From positions 1,860,001 through 1,924,000 of the forward strand of contig NC_018010.1 in assembly GCF_000265405.1 (NCBI RefSeq): 64,000 nt of DNA, in the 5' to 3' direction. The position numbers and the translations under genes are program-made. Under the pieces are notes generated by a model. That model ran no database searches. It was not told the DNA's origin and saw only the letters and a list, made by a program, of their open reading frames with translations. Numbering within the stretch: the first letter of the stretch is position 1; every line of letters starts with the position of its first letter. Positions 61,164 to 64,000 of the stretch are shown in pieces. This DNA comes from Belliella baltica DSM 15883 (GTDB lineage: Bacteria > Bacteroidota > Bacteroidia > Cytophagales > Cyclobacteriaceae).

Positions 61164-61194
61164 TTTGTAAATAAAAAAAACCTATCTATCTTTG
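61164..61194 (+). promoter_or_regulatory. Consensus Bacteroidota promoter of the rpmH operon
   Basis: TTTG (61164-61167), 19-bp gap and TATCTTTG (61187-61194) fit TTTG-N19-TAnnTTTG perfectly. It is 69 bp upstream of rpmH, leaving a leader of about 60 nt. Confidence 0.85.
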
Positions 61195-61262
61195 CAGTCC
61201 TTTTTAGGGTGAAGCTAGAAAGGGGTCACAGGAAAGCACAAAAAATATTAAATCATAGCGTC

Positions 61263-61421
61263 ATGAAAAGAACATTTCAGCCTTCTCGTAGAAAAAGAAG
61301 AAATAAACACGGTTTTAGAGAAAGAATGTCTACTGCAAACGGTAGAAGAGTGATAAGATCAAGAAGAGCAAAAGGTAGACATAAGCTTACTGTTTCTTCT
61401 GAAAAAACACTTAAGAAATAA
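61263..61421 (+). CDS. rpmH: 50S ribosomal protein L34
   Basis: 52 residues: [20 protein letters not shown], then [22 protein letters not shown] and a short tail. Start ATG 61263 is fixed by the universal MKRTFQPS. A small basic protein of the large subunit. Followed 45 bp later by rnpA, the standard bacterial order. Confidence 0.98.
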   Translation: MKRTFQPSRRKRRNKHGFRERMSTANGRRVIRSRRAKGRHKLTVSSEKTLKK

Positions 61422-61466
61422 TTCTCAGCATGAATTTCGTATGTTGAGTACGTAAATGATAATGCG

Positions 61467-61850
61467 ATGAATCACACACTTTCTAAGAATGAACGATTAC
61501 ATTCTAAAAAGTCAATAAAGGAACTTTTTGATAAAGGTTCCTCTTTTTTTTTATATCCTTTTAAGGTGCTTTCACTGAATCGCTCTCAAGATTCAATTGA
61601 AACTAATCAAGTACTTTTTTCTGTTTCCAAAAAAAAAATAAGGAAGGCTGTTGATAGGAACAAAATTAAAAGAAGGATCAAAGAAGCTTATAGGCTTAAC
61701 AAACATCTGCTATCAAATACCAATTCAAAAAAAAATCTTGCCTTAATTTACGTCTCTTCTGACATTTCATCGTTCAAGAAGATTGAACCATCTATTCAAA
61801 AAATTCTTGTTAGATTGGATCAGCTTTCTAATGAAACTAAAAAAATATGA
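61467..61850 (+). CDS. rnpA: Ribonuclease P protein component
   Basis: 127 residues. Starts NHTLSKNERLHSKKSIKELF and contains the RNA-binding signature AVDRNKIKRRIKEAYRLNK. It assists the P RNA in tRNA 5' maturation. It overlaps the S41 protease gene by 4 bp. Confidence 0.95.
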   Translation: MNHTLSKNERLHSKKSIKELFDKGSSFFLYPFKVLSLNRSQDSIETNQVLFSVSKKKIRKAVDRNKIKRRIKEAYRLNKHLLSNTNSKKNLALIYVSSDISSFKKIEPSIQKILVRLDQLSNETKKI

Positions 61851-63517
61851 TCAACAAATTCAAAAATAAATCAATTCTTGGTTTGGTAACTTTCCTCCTA
61901 ATAAGTGGATTGATGTTATCTTTTACCTTGAAGAATGACAAGCTTTTTACAATTGCCAAAAACCTAGATATTTTTGCCTCTCTAGTACGAGAATTAGACT
62001 CTTATTATGTCGATGAAATTGACGCGGAAGAATTGGTTACCATTGGGATCAATGCTATGCTCGAGGAACTTGATCCTTACACAGAGTATATTCCTGAAGA
62101 AAACGCAGATGATTTTAGACTACTAACTACTGGAGAGTATGGCGGTGTTGGTGCATTGATCGGAAATCGAGCAGGGAAAAATATGGTCTTGATGCCTTAT
62201 AAAGGATTTCCTGCACAGTCTGCTGGTTTGAGAATAGGAGATGAATTTTTGAAAGTTGATAGTGTGAACGTTCAAGAAAAAGAAACCGCGGACATTTCAG
62301 CATTGCTTAAAGGCCCAGAAAACACAACCGTTTCAGTTCAAGTAAAAAGAGGTGAAGATACTTTATCAGTTGAATTAGTTAGGAAAAAGATAGTCATAAG
62401 TAATGTTCCGTATTATGGAAAGGTTGATAATCAAACGGGTTATATCAAATTATCAGATTTCACAACCAACGCAGCTGCTGATGTAAGAAAGGCTCTGATA
62501 GATTTGAAGTCTCAGGGAATTACAAGATTGATTCTCGATGTTCGTGATAATCCTGGAGGGATTTTAAAAGAGGCAGTGGAAATCGTGAATCTATTTATTC
62601 CAAAGGGGAAAGAAGTTGTAAGAACTATCGGAAAGTTAGAAAGTGTGAATTCAGTATATAAAACCACAAAATCACCTGTGGATAAAGATATTCCTTTGGT
62701 AGTTTTGATCAATGAAAGAAGTGCTTCCGCCTCTGAAATTGTTGCAGGAGCATTGCAAGATTATGATAGAGCGATTTTGATCGGGAAAAAGACCTTTGGC
62801 AAAGGACTTGTTCAGACATCAATTCCATTGTCTTACAATTCTCAGGTTAAAGTAACTACTGCTAAATACTACATTCCTAGCGGAAGGTGTATTCAAGCTA
62901 TTGACTACAGTAAAAAAGACATCTCAGGTAATGGAAGTTCAATTCCTGATTCTTTGAGAAATGAATTTAAAACCAAAAATGGTAGAATTGTATTAGATGG
63001 TGCAGGCATTGAGCCAGACACAAAAACTGAAAGTAAAACTTATGCGCCTATTACATATAGTCTAGTAGCAAGAAATCATATATTTGATTTTGGTAACAAA
63101 TTTTTTATAGAAAATAAAGAAATAGCTGGCCCTAGGGAATTTAAAGTTTCAGATCAAGTTTACGAAGAGTTTGTCGATTGGCTAGAAGGGAAAGAGTACG
63201 ACTACACTACATTTGTGGAAAAATCTATAGAGGATTTGGAAAAGTATGCCGAGAAAGAGAAATATTACGAGGATATCAAAAACCAAATTGAAGATTTAAA
63301 GAAAAAAGTAACACATAGTAAAGAACAAGACTTGATCACATTTAAAGACGAAATCAAAGAAGCTTTGGAAGATGAATTGATCTCGAGGTATTATTATCAA
63401 GAAGGAGTGATAGAAGCATCCTTAAAGAATGACCCAGATATTGAACAATCTTTAGAGATTCTTACCAACCCATCTGAAATAAAAAATATACTAACTGTAT
63501 CTACAAAGAAAAAGTAA
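61847..63517 (+). CDS. S41-family C-terminal processing peptidase
   Basis: 556 residues. N-terminal membrane helix or signal (ILGLVTFLLISGLMLSF), DELDPYTEYIPEENADDFRL, PDZ domain (FPAQSAGLRIGDEFLKVDSV), then catalytic domain: DVRDNPGGILKEAVEIVNLF, Ser in NERSASASEIVAGAL, Lys in GKKTFGKGLVQTSIPL. A long Lys/Glu-rich C-terminal tail follows (VEKSIEDLEKYAEKEKYYEDIKNQIEDLKKK). Periplasmic protease; 4-bp overlap with rnpA gives translational coupling. Confidence 0.95.
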   Translation: MINKFKNKSILGLVTFLLISGLMLSFTLKNDKLFTIAKNLDIFASLVRELDSYYVDEIDAEELVTIGINAMLEELDPYTEYIPEENADDFRLLTTGEYGGVGALIGNRAGKNMVLMPYKGFPAQSAGLRIGDEFLKVDSVNVQEKETADISALLKGPENTTVSVQVKRGEDTLSVELVRKKIVISNVPYYGKVDNQTGYIKLSDFTTNAAADVRKALIDLKSQGITRLILDVRDNPGGILKEAVEIVNLFIPKGKEVVRTIGKLESVNSVYKTTKSPVDKDIPLVVLINERSASASEIVAGALQDYDRAILIGKKTFGKGLVQTSIPLSYNSQVKVTTAKYYIPSGRCIQAIDYSKKDISGNGSSIPDSLRNEFKTKNGRIVLDGAGIEPDTKTESKTYAPITYSLVARNHIFDFGNKFFIENKEIAGPREFKVSDQVYEEFVDWLEGKEYDYTTFVEKSIEDLEKYAEKEKYYEDIKNQIEDLKKKVTHSKEQDLITFKDEIKEALEDELISRYYYQEGVIEASLKNDPDIEQSLEILTNPSEIKNILTVSTKKK

Positions 63518-63526
63518 GCTGGAAAT

Positions 63527-64000
63527 ATGGCATTAATCTTATCCATAGAAACAGCGACAAAAGTCTGTTCTGTGGCTGTTCATCAAGAAGGAACACTTTT
63601 AGGAATAAATGAAATTCATTTAGATAATGTGCATTCCCAAAAGATTATGGGATTGATTTCAACTTTGTTGGAACAATTAGGTGTTGAGAGTGAGAAATTA
63701 GATGCCATAGCTGTATCTTCTGGACCTGGATCTTACACTGGCCTTAGAATTGGTGTTTCAGTTGCAAAAGGGTTAGCTTATGCGCTAGACATCCCTTTGA
63801 TAGGTGTTCCGACACTAGAGGCATTAGCAAGTCAAGTGATTCCATTTTGTGAAAAAAGTGATCACATTATTCCAATGATTGACGCCAGGCGGATGGAGGT
63901 TTATGCTATTGTTTCAGATTACAATGGATCAGTGCTAGAAAAAGCTGCTCCTGTAGTTTTAGAAAGTAATCCCTACATAAGTTATTTGGAGAAGAGTTTA
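63527..64000 (+). CDS. tsaB: tRNA threonylcarbamoyladenosine biosynthesis protein TsaB (3' end outside window)
   Basis: From ATG 63527 the frame is open to the window end (158 codons). It reads ALILSIETATKVCSVAVHQE, HSQKIMGLISTLLEQLG, AIAVSSGPGSYTGLRIGVSVAKGLAYALDIPLIGVPTLEALA and PMIDARRMEVYAIV, all typical of TsaB, a partner of TsaD in making t6A in tRNAs. It is 9 bp after the S41 gene, in the same operon. Confidence 0.95.
   Translation, partial: MALILSIETATKVCSVAVHQEGTLLGINEIHLDNVHSQKIMGLISTLLEQLGVESEKLDAIAVSSGPGSYTGLRIGVSVAKGLAYALDIPLIGVPTLEALASQVIPFCEKSDHIIPMIDARRMEVYAIVSDYNGSVLEKAAPVVLESNPYISYLEKSL

Overview
The window is one AT-rich stretch of a Bacteroidota chromosome, most likely order Cytophagales and near Cyclobacteriaceae (Algoriphagus/Belliella-like). 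That placement is inferred from the gene types: a PorP/SprF protein beside a giant protein with a type B T9SS C-terminal domain, lipoproteins of the 6-bladed beta-propeller (BF3164/DUF4221-like) type, TTTG-N(18-19)-TAnnTTTG promoters, weak or absent Shine-Dalgarno sequences, and the rpmH-rnpA-S41 peptidase-tsaB order. No rRNA, tRNA, CRISPR array or replication origin was seen.

Layout. 1-4.6 kb: arabinose use (3' part of araB, araD, an aldose 1-epimerase lipoprotein, a convergent GH43 lipoprotein). A four-helix-bundle pseudogene bounded by inverted repeats sits between araB and araD. 4.9-6.3 kb: a DUF4143-type AAA ATPase gene with copies of one 22-bp palindrome on both sides. 6.3-11.5 kb: an N-terminally short beta-propeller gene and sbcD-sbcC. 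11.6-13.9 kb: an RlpA-like gene, then a small secreted-peptide gene, a strong terminator and a beta-propeller lipoprotein. 13.9-14.9 kb: a decayed IS256-family element holding a perfect 46-bp palindrome. 15.4-22.7 kb: an RND efflux operon (one adaptor, two permeases, no TolC). 22.8-27.9 kb: a DUF4221-like lipoprotein, a beta-barrel, a Uma2 protein, an M48 protease and PorP/SprF. 28-37 kb: the 1854-residue T9SS substrate, yaaA and a sortilin-like repeat protein. 37.3-39.9 kb: a DivIC-like gene, a barrel, serine acetyltransferase and cysteine synthase. 40.2-48.2 kb: a DUF4397 lipoprotein, a Tat-exported Gfo/Idh/MocA oxidoreductase, a graveyard of gene remnants (42.5-44.3 kb), an Ldh-type dehydrogenase, Ppx/GppA and an acyl-CoA carboxylase. 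48.2-51.2 kb: a second four-helix-bundle gene bounded by inverted repeats, an M42 aminopeptidase and a frameshifted BtuF-like gene. 51.2-54.8 kb: a kinase-like gene without an N-lobe, divergent from a second peptide-terminator-propeller module with a truncated duplicate. 55-61.1 kb: two M16 proteases, a gene sharing the C-terminal domain of the second, and an M61 protease. 61.2-64 kb: rpmH, rnpA, an S41 protease and partial tsaB.

The two most unusual patterns each occur twice. First, a small secreted Cys-containing peptide gene is separated from a beta-propeller lipoprotein gene by a strong intrinsic terminator (12.57-13.90 kb and 52.00-53.49 kb); the second copy has a kinase-like gene divergent from it. 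Second, a four-helix-bundle (S23/IVP-type) gene lies in an intergenic spacer whose two ends form inverted repeats of simple-sequence words, filling the gap between two same-strand genes (1088-1603 and 48243-49144). The second pattern resembles 23S rRNA intervening sequences, but sits in protein-coding operons and has no transposase. Function in both cases is inference.
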